This document shows, piece after piece, positions 36,089-44,427 of a stretch of DNA of 64,000 bases (positions are counted from its first letter, which is position 1; each line of letters opens with the position of its first letter). The notes beneath the pieces are model-generated. The model was not told where the DNA came from and ran no database searches. It saw only the letters and a list, made by a program, of their open reading frames with translations. The DNA is from Terrimicrobiaceae bacterium. GTDB taxonomy: Bacteria > Verrucomicrobiota > Verrucomicrobiia > Chthoniobacterales > Terrimicrobiaceae. Both the position numbers and the translations under genes were made by a program. Location: contig JAGYIV010000016.1 of assembly GCA_018402345.1 (NCBI GenBank), positions 124,001 to 188,000 on the forward strand, read 5' to 3'.

Positions 36089-36922
36089 TCACTCTTGGTG
36101 CGTGGCGGGTGGGTCGCCGACGGTTTCTTGAGGCGAGGTTTTGTCGCGCATGAACCAGGCGATACCGATGCAGATCTCGTAGAGGAGGCACATGGGGCCG
36201 CCCATGAGGACAAGGGTGACGATGTCGGATGTCGGCGTGATGATCGCCGCGAAAATGAAGATCACCACCACGGCGAAGGCGCGGGTTTTCCGGAGTCGCA
36301 CATGATCGACGAAGCCGAGTTTCAGGAGCATGAGCACGGCGAGGGGGAGTTCGAAGGCGAGGCCGAAGGCAATGATGAACTGGGTGGTGAACGAGTAGTA
36401 TTCGCGGACGGTCCAGGTGGGTTGCCAGTTCATGGCGCGGGCGTCGTTAAAGAAAAAGTCCAATGTTTGCGGTAGGACGACAAAGTAGCTGAAGGCCGCC
36501 CCTCCCAAAAAAAGCCCCGAGCCGATGAGTGCCACGGGGAGGATCATGGCCTTCTCCCTGGGGTTGAGGGCTGGAAGGATGAATTCGGCGATGAAAACCA
36601 CGATGAGGGGAAATGACAAAACGATGCCGCCGTAGAAGGCGAGTTCCAGCGAGATGGTGAACGAGTCGGCGACGCCGAGTGACTGCAGGTTCGCGGCGCG
36701 GTCGGGGTCGAGGTCCACAAGTGGTCGCTGGATCAGTGCGGCGAGATGGTCGCGGAACGCGAAGCACAAGAACATGCCGACGATGAGGGCGATCGCGATT
36801 TTGATGATGGTGAGGCGAAGGTCCTCGATGTGGGAGAGGAACGGCTTGGCTTCGTCGCCTTTGTTTCTGAAGGCGAGGAAACGCTCGAGGAAGGGGGGTT
36901 TAGTCGCGGGAGTCCCGTTCAT
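36089..36922 (-). CDS. tatC: Twin-arginine translocase subunit TatC
   Basis: 277 residues and six membrane helices. Conserved features: FLSHIEDLRLTIIKIAIAL (family HLxELRxR-type start), FTISLELAFYGGIVLSFPLIVVF, FILPALNPREKAM, ALIGSGLFLGGAAFSYFVVLPQTLDFFF and FVDHVRLRKTRAFAVVVIFIFAAIITP. TatC is the signal-peptide receptor of the Tat pathway, which exports folded proteins. tatA/tatB are not adjacent. Its start overlaps the argH stop by 4 nt, so it is read as the third gene of fur-argH-tatC. Confidence 0.95.
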   Translation of the reverse strand: MNGTPATKPPFLERFLAFRNKGDEAKPFLSHIEDLRLTIIKIAIALIVGMFLCFAFRDHLAALIQRPLVDLDPDRAANLQSLGVADSFTISLELAFYGGIVLSFPLIVVFIAEFILPALNPREKAMILPVALIGSGLFLGGAAFSYFVVLPQTLDFFFNDARAMNWQPTWTVREYYSFTTQFIIAFGLAFELPLAVLMLLKLGFVDHVRLRKTRAFAVVVIFIFAAIITPTSDIVTLVLMGGPMCLLYEICIGIAWFMRDKTSPQETVGDPPATHQE

Positions 36923-38286
36923 TTCAAGGAACGATCCCAGCGGGCGATCTCGCGAGCGATATTTTCCGGGGAGGGGGCGCCGGTGGTGCTGCGGGCGGCG
37001 AGTGCCGAGCGCAGATCGAAGGTCGCTGCAACGATCTCTGGCGTGAGCACTGGCGAGGCGTCCGAAAAGTCGGCGGAATCGAGTTTGTCGAGGGGGGTGC
37101 CGCTTTGCTGTGCAAGGGCGACCAGGCTGCCGACGATCTCGTGGGCCTTGCGGAAAGGCACACCGCCTTCAACAAGGCGGTCGGCGAGGTCGGTCGCGAG
37201 GAGGAGCGGGTCGGAGGCGGCCTCCAGTGCGCGGTCCTCCCTCAGGCGCGATGCCGAATACATCTCCGCAAGGATCGTCAGTGTGTCGCGGGTGGTTTTG
37301 ATGGAATCGAAAACGGCCTCCTTGTCCTCCTGCATGTCGCGGTTGTAGGTGAGGGGAAGGCCTTTCATGACCGTGAGGAGGGACATGAGATTCCCGTAGA
37401 GGCGGCCGGTCTTGCCGCGCGCGAGTTCGGCGATGTCGGGGTTTTTCTTCTGCGGCATGAGGCTTGAACCAGTGGTGTGGCGGTCGCTGAGATCGAGAAA
37501 TCCAAACTCGGCTGAGGCCCACAGGATCGTGTCCTCGCTCAGGCGGGAGAGGTGCATGCCGAGGATTGCCAGGGCGGCGAGGAGTTCGCAGGCGAAATCA
37601 CGGTCCGCCACGGCATCCATGCTGTTCGTTGTTACCTTGGAAAAGCCAAGCTCGCGGGCCACTGACTCGCGGTCGAGGGCGATGGTCGAGCCCGCGATCG
37701 CGCCGGAGCCCAGCGGCATCGCATCCATGCGCTTCGCTGCGTCGGCAAGGCGGCCACGGTCGCGGTCAAGCATCTCGATGTAGGCGAGCAGGTGGTGGGC
37801 GAATAGGACGGGTTGCGCGCGCTGGAGGTGGGTGTAGCCAGGGATGACCGCCTCGCGGTGGCGTGAGGCGAGGCCGAGCAGGGCGCGCTGCAGGGCGTTT
37901 GCGGCGGAATCGAGCGTCTCGCAGGCCTCGCGCAGATACAGTCGGAAATCCAGCGCGACCTGGTCGTTTCGGCTGCGGGCGGTGTGGAGTTTTGCACCTG
38001 CCGGGCCGATGCGCTTGGTGAGTTCGGCCTCGATGTTCATGTGGACATCCTCCAGATCGCGGCGGAACTCGAAGGTGCCTGCCTCGATTTCCGAGCCGAT
38101 TTGAAGCAGGCCTGACTCGATCGAGGCGAATTCGTCGGGGGTCAGGATCCCAGCGTTTTTGAGGGCGCGGGCGTGGGCGATGCTGCCGCGGATGTCGTGT
38201 TTGTGGAGTTGCCAGTCGATGCTGACGGACTCCCCGTAGCTTTTAAGAAGGTCGGATTGCTCCTCCTGGAATCTGCCTTTCCACAT
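36919..38286 (-). CDS. argH: Argininosuccinate lyase
   Basis: 455 residues; cleaves argininosuccinate to arginine and fumarate, the last step of arginine synthesis. The fumarase/aspartase superfamily signature GSSLMPQKKNPD lies near residue 275, with TARSRNDQVALDFRLYLRE and GYTHLQRAQPVLFAHHLLAY also conserved. ATG 38286 (MWKGRFQEEQSDLLKSYGES) is 8 nt after the Fur-family stop and gives the canonical N-terminus. A longer in-frame ORF running into fur is not supported. Confidence 0.96.
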   Translation of the reverse strand: MWKGRFQEEQSDLLKSYGESVSIDWQLHKHDIRGSIAHARALKNAGILTPDEFASIESGLLQIGSEIEAGTFEFRRDLEDVHMNIEAELTKRIGPAGAKLHTARSRNDQVALDFRLYLREACETLDSAANALQRALLGLASRHREAVIPGYTHLQRAQPVLFAHHLLAYIEMLDRDRGRLADAAKRMDAMPLGSGAIAGSTIALDRESVARELGFSKVTTNSMDAVADRDFACELLAALAILGMHLSRLSEDTILWASAEFGFLDLSDRHTTGSSLMPQKKNPDIAELARGKTGRLYGNLMSLLTVMKGLPLTYNRDMQEDKEAVFDSIKTTRDTLTILAEMYSASRLREDRALEAASDPLLLATDLADRLVEGGVPFRKAHEIVGSLVALAQQSGTPLDKLDSADFSDASPVLTPEIVAATFDLRSALAARSTTGAPSPENIAREIARWDRSLK

Positions 38287-38294
38287 GCGATTGA

Positions 38295-38777
38295 TTATTT
38301 GGCGGTGTTGGCGGCCCTGCTGCAGGTGCCGAGCGACTGGAATTCGTCGCAATGGGCCTCGATCGTCACCCGTTTGTTTGCCGGAGTGAAGCCCAGGCGG
38401 CGGGTGATGCAATTTTCGAGCAATTCCATGTTCGGGTCCTCGAATTCGACGATTTTTTTACAGTCCACACAGACGAGGTGGTTGTGTGTTGGGTGTTCCA
38501 GAAAGTTCGGATCATAGATTTTCGTATCGCCGCCGAAGTCGAGTTCGCGCAGCAGGCCGCTTTCCACCAGAATCGGCAGGGTGCGGTAAACCGTGGCGCG
38601 CGAGACCGAGGTGTCGATCGAGCGGGACATGGTGAGAAGTTCCTCGGCGGTGTAGTGCTCGTTCGTGCCGAAAGCGGCCTCGATGATGGCATCGCGTTGT
38701 GAGGTCTTTCTCAATCCCTTTCCTGCAAGAAAGGCATGGAGGACTTCTCGAACGCTATCGCGGGAGACCGTGGACAT
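38295..38777 (-). CDS. Fur-family metalloregulator
   Basis: 160 residues. Winged-helix N-domain: GLRKTSQRDAIIEAAFGTNEHYTAEELL and the recognition segment VSRATVYRTLPILVESGLLREL. The metal-binding C-domain contains HPTHNHLVCVDCKKIVEFED (a CxxC and a His-rich site) and a second Cys pair further on (HCDEFQSLGTC). This is closest to Fur, but PerR or Zur function cannot be excluded. It is first in the unit with argH and tatC and is preceded on the same strand by the SRP RNA gene. No Fur box could be assigned with confidence. Confidence 0.9.
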   Translation of the reverse strand: MSTVSRDSVREVLHAFLAGKGLRKTSQRDAIIEAAFGTNEHYTAEELLTMSRSIDTSVSRATVYRTLPILVESGLLRELDFGGDTKIYDPNFLEHPTHNHLVCVDCKKIVEFEDPNMELLENCITRRLGFTPANKRVTIEAHCDEFQSLGTCSRAANTAK

Positions 38778-38837
38778 GGGGTGATGAAATTACAAGCGGT
38801 GCGGAGCACGTCAAGACGCGCGGAGCCTGGGAGGGAG

Positions 38838-38929
38838 TGTCAGGGAACCACGGCAAGGAGGATCGGGCTACCGTTGCTGCATTCCTGCCCTGGCGGGGTT
38901 CGCCTGTCCGCAATCCATGGCCCCTGACA
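38838..38929 (-). ncRNA. ffs: Signal recognition particle RNA (small bacterial 4.5S type)
   Basis: The minus strand folds into one long hairpin. The ends GTCAGGG-CCATGG and CCGTGG-CCCTGAC pair, and the tip carries the SRP-binding core CAGGGCAGGAATGCAGCAACGG, close to the universal CAGG..GGAA.GCAGCA pattern in which Ffh binds. The length of about 92 nt fits the short SRP RNA without an Alu domain. The exact ends are set by the terminal pairing and may be off by one or two bases. Confidence 0.88.
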
Positions 38930-38935
38930 TGCGGG

Positions 38936-38964
38936 ACCATAGCGGCGAGTTGATGCGGGGGCAA
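38936..38964 (-). promoter_or_regulatory. Candidate promoter of the SRP RNA gene
   Basis: Minus strand TTGCCC (38959-38964), a 17-nt spacer, TATGGT (38936-38941), then 7 nt to the first base of the SRP RNA at 38928/38929. The spacing to the RNA 5' end is exactly what a stable-RNA promoter needs. Confidence 0.6.
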
Positions 38965-39458
38965 CCGTGAATCCGACGCTTTCGCAGGCTGGAAGGCGCA
39001 AGCTGGGGAAAGGTGAGGTCGCGGACAGGAACGCAATTGGCACGCCCGCGAAATTCCGAAGACTCGCTTGAGGCGTCAAGGAGCGGGTTGGCGTCGAAAG
39101 AATAGCTCATCGCTCGTCGAGCAAGCGATAGACCGCTTTCATATCGGCGGGATTCACTTGGCTGACATGGTCATGAGACTCCTAGCGAACCCCCGGCGGC
39201 GCCGCTGCGTCAGGCTGTCTGGTTGTCAATGACTCGGCCAAAAGTCGTGAAGCCAAGCTCTCGAGAAATCTTTTCTCTTATTCCATAAATGGCTTAAACT
39301 ATTCAAAAACAGGGCTCGCCAAGTCCAATGTCGTTCTCATGAGGGTTGATGTTTTTTAAAACGCCAGATGTCATTAGCTCAAAAAAATCACGCTGGGCTA
39401 TTTTCATTCACCCGCCTCGAAACTGCAAAATCGCGCAAAATGGACGGCTCTTGGGCGC
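38965..39458. other. Intergenic, no gene recognised
   Basis: About 490 nt between the SRP promoter and the lipase-like gene. The composition turns A/T-rich after 39230. Small ORFs exist on both strands (one of 80 codons starts at 39110 on the minus strand and runs into the SRP RNA) but none resembles a known protein. No tRNA or tmRNA fold was found. Confidence 0.5.
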
Positions 39459-41105
39459 TTAGCGGTGGGAGTGCAAAATCCGGGCCAGTTCGGCAATGCC
39501 CTCTGGGTGTTCGTGGGCTCCGTGGCCGGAAGGGACGATTTTTTCCGATACCGCTCCCTCCATGCGCGAACTCCAATAGGGCACCACACCATCGGAGCTG
39601 TTTGGAGAATCGTTCTTTCCCTGGTCTCCGACGATCGAGTGGTAGGGCAGGCCCTGCCGCACGGGGAGTGAGAGGATCGACTCTAGTAATGGGGAATTTG
39701 CCCGGAGGAAAACCAAGCTGTTTGCGGGCGCTGTAAAAAGATCGCGAAATTCGTTTCGCACGACGGATTGGAGCACTCTCACATCGGTTTTCAGGAAATT
39801 GACAGGCAGGCGGATGAGGCGGGAAAAGAACTCGGTCGCGGGGTGCACCGCCATGTTGCTGCCTCGGTGTGGCGTGGCAAAAAAGACAACCCGAGCGACC
39901 TCGGGCCTGGGTTGGAATTCCACGACCTCGACGATGCGGTTCCGCAACGCTGGCGAGAGCGAGAGGCGATCGGGGGGCGTGTCCATGAATTGCTTCCAGA
40001 GGGTCTTCCCGCCCGTGCGCACCTGGAGGCTGGAGACCAATCCACCCATGCTGTGACCGACGAGCACCATGCGGTCGAAGTGTTGATTGCTGCGATCGGG
40101 GTCGAGGGCCAAACGGAACCTTTCCAACTCAGAACGCAATTCCGCAGCCGATCCCCACACCGGCAGCCCAGTGGGATAAAGAAAGAACCAGAACTGGTAG
40201 CGCTCACGGATTTTTTCATCGGCCAGCAAGCTGTTCACTGCCGCCATCCAAGTCTCGGGGCGCGAGAGCAGGCCATGCACAAACACCACGGGGATTTTTT
40301 TCGGATCGTAGCGCTGGAACTGGTAGAGGCCGGTGTGGGCGAAATTCTTGTCGCTTCGCACCAAGGAGCCGATGTCAATGGCGCGATTGCGGCCCTTCGA
40401 CAGCATGTAAGCCAGAGGCGCCGTAAAATCAGCGGCCAACGTGACTCGGCGACCATGGATCGTGACGTCGCCGTCGTTGAGTGTTCGGTGAAAAACCAAC
40501 GCAGGATTGGTTCCATCGGTGCGGATCAACGCGGTCACCGGTTCGCAAATTCCGCCTCTTGGAGGAGTTCCCGGTTCGCCATTCAGTGAGGGTGAGTGGG
40601 GCTCGAAGCGGGCAACGCAAGGCAAACCGGCCCCATCGCGTGTCGATCGCCCGCGGAGCTTGGAGATTTGAATGTCTGCGGCGGGCAGAATTTCATTCGC
40701 CGCGCGGGGGTCGAGCGTGCTGCGGCTGTTTCCTGAAACTCCCAAGGTTCGGCCACCGCCTAAAGGAAGCGGGGCGAATCCTCGTTCAGCCATGAGGAAA
40801 AGCAGTCCACGGGTTGCTGCCAGGTGGATTTCCTCCTCGGGTGTCCCAGGCTTTGCTTTGGAAGTGGATTCAGCAGCTTGGAGCAAGGCCAGTGCCCGCG
40901 TGGCCTCCTTGGATTTCATTTGTTGTCCATCCACCAAAAGACGGGCGGGCGTGGAGTTTTCGGTGAGCGTTGAAAGTCGCAAGGCCTCGCGATGAAGCAC
41001 AACGTGTGCGGGCTTGCGCACCTTCACTCCTACAGCGGCACATGCCCCGAGGAGCAGCGACACACCAACAAGAAACAATGCTGCGTTTAATTTCATTGAG
41101 ACCAT
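39459..41105 (-). CDS. Lipase-like alpha/beta-hydrolase lipoprotein
   Basis: 548 residues with a lipoprotein signal peptide (MKLNAALFLVGVSLLLGAC; starts at 41105 or 41096 both possible). The C-terminal half is an alpha/beta-hydrolase: the oxyanion region is IPVVFVHGLLSRPETWMAAVN, the nucleophile elbow GHSMGGLVS near residue 350, and the catalytic His probably lies in PSGHGAHEHPEGIAEL. The N-terminal half is a less conserved beta-rich region. It should hydrolyse an ester or lipid at the outer membrane or periplasm. It is an isolated gene, divergent from the sulfatase. Confidence 0.8.
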   Translation of the reverse strand: MVSMKLNAALFLVGVSLLLGACAAVGVKVRKPAHVVLHREALRLSTLTENSTPARLLVDGQQMKSKEATRALALLQAAESTSKAKPGTPEEEIHLAATRGLLFLMAERGFAPLPLGGGRTLGVSGNSRSTLDPRAANEILPAADIQISKLRGRSTRDGAGLPCVARFEPHSPSLNGEPGTPPRGGICEPVTALIRTDGTNPALVFHRTLNDGDVTIHGRRVTLAADFTAPLAYMLSKGRNRAIDIGSLVRSDKNFAHTGLYQFQRYDPKKIPVVFVHGLLSRPETWMAAVNSLLADEKIRERYQFWFFLYPTGLPVWGSAAELRSELERFRLALDPDRSNQHFDRMVLVGHSMGGLVSSLQVRTGGKTLWKQFMDTPPDRLSLSPALRNRIVEVVEFQPRPEVARVVFFATPHRGSNMAVHPATEFFSRLIRLPVNFLKTDVRVLQSVVRNEFRDLFTAPANSLVFLRANSPLLESILSLPVRQGLPYHSIVGDQGKNDSPNSSDGVVPYWSSRMEGAVSEKIVPSGHGAHEHPEGIAELARILHSHR

Positions 41106-41262
41106 CAGAGTTACAGGCTTGCCGTCAGATGCCGAGCAAGAAACGTCCTCGCTTCTATGGACCAGGCGGGCGCGAGTGGACTTGGAAGGATCGGCTGCTC
41201 GTCCCCAAAATGATTCCTCGCAATCACCGAAAAATGCTGCTTAACAAAAGGCCGACTTTTAT

Positions 41263-42801
41263 ATGTGCATAAAAATCCCTGCCACCATCATTCTCGCCAC
41301 CTTGGCGCTCCTCACCAGCATTCAACCCGCCCCCGCCCAAGGCACCAAAAAACCGAACATCCTCGTAATATGGGGTGACGACATCGGCCAATTCAACATC
41401 AGCGCGATCAATCGCGGCATGATGGGCTACCGCACCCCGAACATCGATCGCATTGCGAGCGAGGGCGCATATTTCACCGATTGGTATGGTCAGCAATCCT
41501 GCACCGCCGGCCGCGCCGCCTTCATCACCGGGCAGTCGCCGATCCGCACTGGCCTCACGAAAGTCGGCCTCCCCGGCACGCCCGAGGGCATGAAAATCGA
41601 GGATCCGACCATCGCGACACTGCTCAAGGCACAAGGCTATGTCACCGGCCAATTCGGCAAAAACCACCTCGGCGACCGTGACGACATGCTCCCGACAAAC
41701 CACGGCTTCGATGAGTTTTTCGGCAACCTTTACCACCTCAATGCCGAGGAGGAGCCCGAAAATCCCGACTACCCGAAGAATCCCGAGTTCAAAAAGAAAT
41801 TCGGCCCGCGCGGCGTGATCCACAGCTTCGCTGACGGCCGCATCCAGGACACAGGCCCGCTTACGAAAAAGCGCATGGAAACCATCGATGACGAGGTGAA
41901 CGAAAAGGCGCTCGAATTCATGGAGCGCGCCGCGAAGGAGGATAAACCCTTCTTCCTGTGGTGGAACTCCACCCGCATGCACATCTTCACACACCTCAAG
42001 CCCGAGTCCGATGGAAAAACCGGGCTCGGCATTTATGCCGACGGCATGGTTGAACACGACGCCCATGTCGGCCAAGTCCTCGCGAAACTCAAGGAACTCG
42101 GCCTCGAGGAGAACACGATCATCATGTATTCCACCGACAATGGCGCCGAGGCCTTCACATGGCCCGACGGTGGCACCACGATGTTCCGCGGAGAGAAAAA
42201 CACCCAATGGGAGGGTGGCTATCGCGTGCCAACCTTCATCCGCTGGCCTGGCGTGATCCAGCCCGGCACCGTGATCAACGATATCGGCTCACACGAGGAC
42301 ATGCTGCCCACGCTCGTCGCCGCCGCCGGAAACCCCGACGCCAAGGAGCAACTCCTCAAAGGCGCAAAACTCGGCGACCGCTCCTACAAGGTCCACATCG
42401 ACGGCTACAATCTCCTCCCTGCGTTGAAAGGCGATGCCGAGTGGCCCCGCCGCGAATTCATCTACTGGACAGATGACGGCAGCGTCGCCGCGCTCCGCTA
42501 CGACAACTGGAAAATCACCTTCCTCAAACAAAACGCCCACGGCATGGAAGTGTGGCAGCAACCCTTTGAGGAACTTCGCGCGCCGATGGTCTCGAACCTC
42601 CGCATGGATCCCTTCGAGTTGGCCCAAGATATCGGCATGGGCTACGACCGCTGGTATTTCGAGCACATGTTCGTTATCGCCCCAGCCGCGGCGTATGTCG
42701 GCAACTGGCTCCAGAGCTTCAAGGAATTCCCGCCCCGCCAGAAGCCCGGCAGCTTCAATCTCGACCGCGTGATGGAGTCGGTCACCAGCGTTTCTCAATA
42801 G
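41263..42801 (+). CDS. Secreted sulfatase (formylglycine-dependent arylsulfatase family)
   Basis: 512 residues with a signal peptide ending near PAPAQG. Metal-binding NILVIWGDDIGQFNISA is followed by the formylglycine site QQSCTAGRAAFITGQ (Cys80-x-Ala-x-Arg84), which needs a sulfatase-maturing enzyme not found in this window. Downstream motifs: GQFGKNHLGD, NGAEAFTWPDGGTTMFRGEKNTQWEGGYRVP and the C-terminal domain. The protein is of full length and appears active. Verrucomicrobiota use such enzymes on sulfated polysaccharides; the actual substrate is unknown. It is followed 24 nt later by the MscS remnant. Confidence 0.9.
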   Translation: MCIKIPATIILATLALLTSIQPAPAQGTKKPNILVIWGDDIGQFNISAINRGMMGYRTPNIDRIASEGAYFTDWYGQQSCTAGRAAFITGQSPIRTGLTKVGLPGTPEGMKIEDPTIATLLKAQGYVTGQFGKNHLGDRDDMLPTNHGFDEFFGNLYHLNAEEEPENPDYPKNPEFKKKFGPRGVIHSFADGRIQDTGPLTKKRMETIDDEVNEKALEFMERAAKEDKPFFLWWNSTRMHIFTHLKPESDGKTGLGIYADGMVEHDAHVGQVLAKLKELGLEENTIIMYSTDNGAEAFTWPDGGTTMFRGEKNTQWEGGYRVPTFIRWPGVIQPGTVINDIGSHEDMLPTLVAAAGNPDAKEQLLKGAKLGDRSYKVHIDGYNLLPALKGDAEWPRREFIYWTDDGSVAALRYDNWKITFLKQNAHGMEVWQQPFEELRAPMVSNLRMDPFELAQDIGMGYDRWYFEHMFVIAPAAAYVGNWLQSFKEFPPRQKPGSFNLDRVMESVTSVSQ

Positions 42802-42825
42802 CAATCAACCACAGGAAAAACAGCT

Positions 42826-43287
42826 ATGATGCCCATCCTCGCGGAAGCCGCCTCCACACCGGAGGCGGTCACCACCGCCAAGGATGTCTTCGCCACCGCC
42901 ACCAACTGGGTGTCGGAAAACGGAATCAAGTTCACCGTCGCCCTTCCCAACGCCGCCATCACCGGCGGCAATATCACAAACTTCAGCGCCCACCCGACAC
43001 GGGCGGTTATCGTCCCCAGCACCGTCGGCGGATCCAATTCCCCTGATAAGGTTCGCGCCACTCTCTTGGCCGCCACCGCCGGCAATTCGAATGTGTTGAA
43101 TGAGCCCGCTCCGGTTGCCGTTCTTACCGCTTTGGGTGAAAATAAGTTCACGATGGAGCTTCGCGTCTGGTGCAAGCCGGAGAATTTCTGGGCGGCCCAA
43201 TTCACCCTCAACGAGGCGACCAAAAAAGCCCTCGACGAGGCTGGAGTCACAGGGCCGCTGCCCGCCATGCGGATTGTTCAAAGCTGA
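42826..43287 (+). pseudogene. MscS-type mechanosensitive channel remnant lacking all membrane helices
   Basis: 153 residues. Residues 1-39 match the N-terminal end of a small MscS protein (TATNWVSENGIKFTVAL, just where the first membrane helix should begin). From PNAAITGGNITNFSAHPTRA onward it is the MscS C-terminal beta/alpha-beta vestibule: VPSTVGGSNSPDKVRATLLA, NEPAPVAVLTALGENKF, ELRVWCKPENFWAAQFTLNE and ATKKALDEAGVTGPLP. About 130 residues holding TM1-TM3 and the pore are missing, without loss of frame: 153 + 130 gives the usual ~283. It therefore cannot form a channel. It looks like an in-frame internal deletion; a real soluble protein is possible. Confidence 0.75.
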
Positions 43288-43305
43288 GGCGTCTCTCCGA
43301 TCTTC

Positions 43306-44076
43306 ATGCGGAAATTTCTCATCCTCCTTGCGCTACCTGCTGCCGTTTTCGCAGGCACCATCACCGATGAAGTTCGCCCCCTGACTCCACCGCAGGAGGA
43401 AAACTCCGGATGGCATTTTCGTGTCGCTCCCTACCTCTGGCTCACATCGGTCAGCGGCACGGTAGGCGCTGGTCCGCTGAGTGCGGATGCGAATCTCGGC
43501 GCCTCCGACGCGCTCTCCAAACTCACCTTTGGATTCATGGTTCTCACCGAGATCGGCTACGACCGTTGGTCGCTTGAGAACGATGTCATCTACGCCCGCT
43601 TCCAAACGAGCAAGGAAACGCCCGGCCCGCGCTTCGGTCAGCTCAACTCGACGCTCAATCAATTCCAATGGACCAGCCTGCTCGGTTACCGCGTGATCCA
43701 GACAGAGCGATTCAGTTTCGACCTACAGGGCGGTTTTCGGATGCTCTCGCTGGGGTTGGATTTGGAACTTACCCCCGGCTTGCTCAATGGCCGCTCCCGG
43801 TCGTTCTCGCGCACATGGATTGATCCGGTCATCGGGTTTCGCTCCCGCGCGTATCTCACCGATTGGCTATTTGTCATCGCGCGCGGAGACATCGGCGGAT
43901 TCGGAGCGAACTCGGAACTCACCTGGCAGGCCTTCGCCGGAGCTGGCGCACAGATCAGTCGCTGGGCGACGTTTGTCGTCGGCTACCGCGCGATCGGCTA
44001 CGATTACGACCAAGCCGGTTTCTCCTACGAGGTCACCACCTACGGGCCCGTTGCAGGGTTTGAATTAAATTTCTAA
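43306..44076 (+). CDS. Outer-membrane beta-barrel protein of unknown function
   Basis: 256 residues with a signal peptide (MRKFLILLALPAAVFA) and alternating strands from HFRVAPYLWLTSVSGTVG to the C-terminal YGPVAGFELNF, ending in Phe as outer-membrane barrels do. The pattern (about 10-12 strands) resembles small barrels of the OmpW/OprB-like or DUF-type group often seen in Verrucomicrobiota; no substrate can be assigned. It is 18 nt after the MscS remnant, so the two were probably co-transcribed with the sulfatase. Confidence 0.7.
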   Translation: MRKFLILLALPAAVFAGTITDEVRPLTPPQEENSGWHFRVAPYLWLTSVSGTVGAGPLSADANLGASDALSKLTFGFMVLTEIGYDRWSLENDVIYARFQTSKETPGPRFGQLNSTLNQFQWTSLLGYRVIQTERFSFDLQGGFRMLSLGLDLELTPGLLNGRSRSFSRTWIDPVIGFRSRAYLTDWLFVIARGDIGGFGANSELTWQAFAGAGAQISRWATFVVGYRAIGYDYDQAGFSYEVTTYGPVAGFELNF

Positions 44077-44145
44077 AAAATGCTCACGGTTTTCGTTCTC
44101 CTGCTCGAAATTTGCACCGCCCGGGGATAGCCAACTTTTATTGGA

Positions 44146-44159
44146 TTTGTAATTACAAA
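44146..44159. promoter_or_regulatory. Palindrome TTTGTAATTACAAA, probable mazEF operator
   Basis: A perfect 14-bp inverted repeat placed between a TTGGAT -35-like box (44141-44146) and a TACTTT -10-like box (44165-44170), 17 nt before the mazE ATG. Antitoxins of the MazE/AbrB-fold type repress their own operon by binding palindromes at the promoter; the fit of position and symmetry supports that. Confidence 0.6.
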
Positions 44160-44176
44160 GTGCCTACTTTAGTTTT

Positions 44177-44427
44177 ATGAAGACAACCTTGATCCCGATT
44201 GGAAATTCGCGCGGCGTGCGGATTCCAAAGCCCTTCATTGAAAAATGCGGACTTGAGGGGGAGTTGGAAATCGATATCGCGGACGGCGTAGTCCTCATCC
44301 GGGCCCCACGACGGGCGCGCGGGGGTGGGCTGAGGCCTTTGAGCGCATGGCGCGGGAAGGCGACGACAAATTGCCCGTCCACGCGACCGCCACACGATGG
44401 GACAAGGAGGAATGGGAGTGGAAGTGA
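44177..44427 (+). CDS. mazE: MazE/AbrB-fold antitoxin, frameshifted at 44321-44325
   Basis: The N-terminal swapped-hairpin domain is intact: MKTTLIPIGNSRGVRIPKPF, then CGLEGELEIDIADGVVLIRAP. After RRARG the frame breaks in a run of five G. With six G it would continue GWAEAFERMAREGDDKLP and end DKEEWEWK-stop at 44427, a standard 83-residue MazE with an acidic toxin-binding tail. As written, the frame runs on to 44437 with an unrelated tail, and the toxin would lack its antidote. An uncorrected loss would be harmful to the cell, which favours a sequencing error. Confidence 0.8.

Noticed and set aside
39111-39458. tmRNA or another structured RNA
   Set aside because: I looked for tRNA-like ends and a tag reading frame and found neither.
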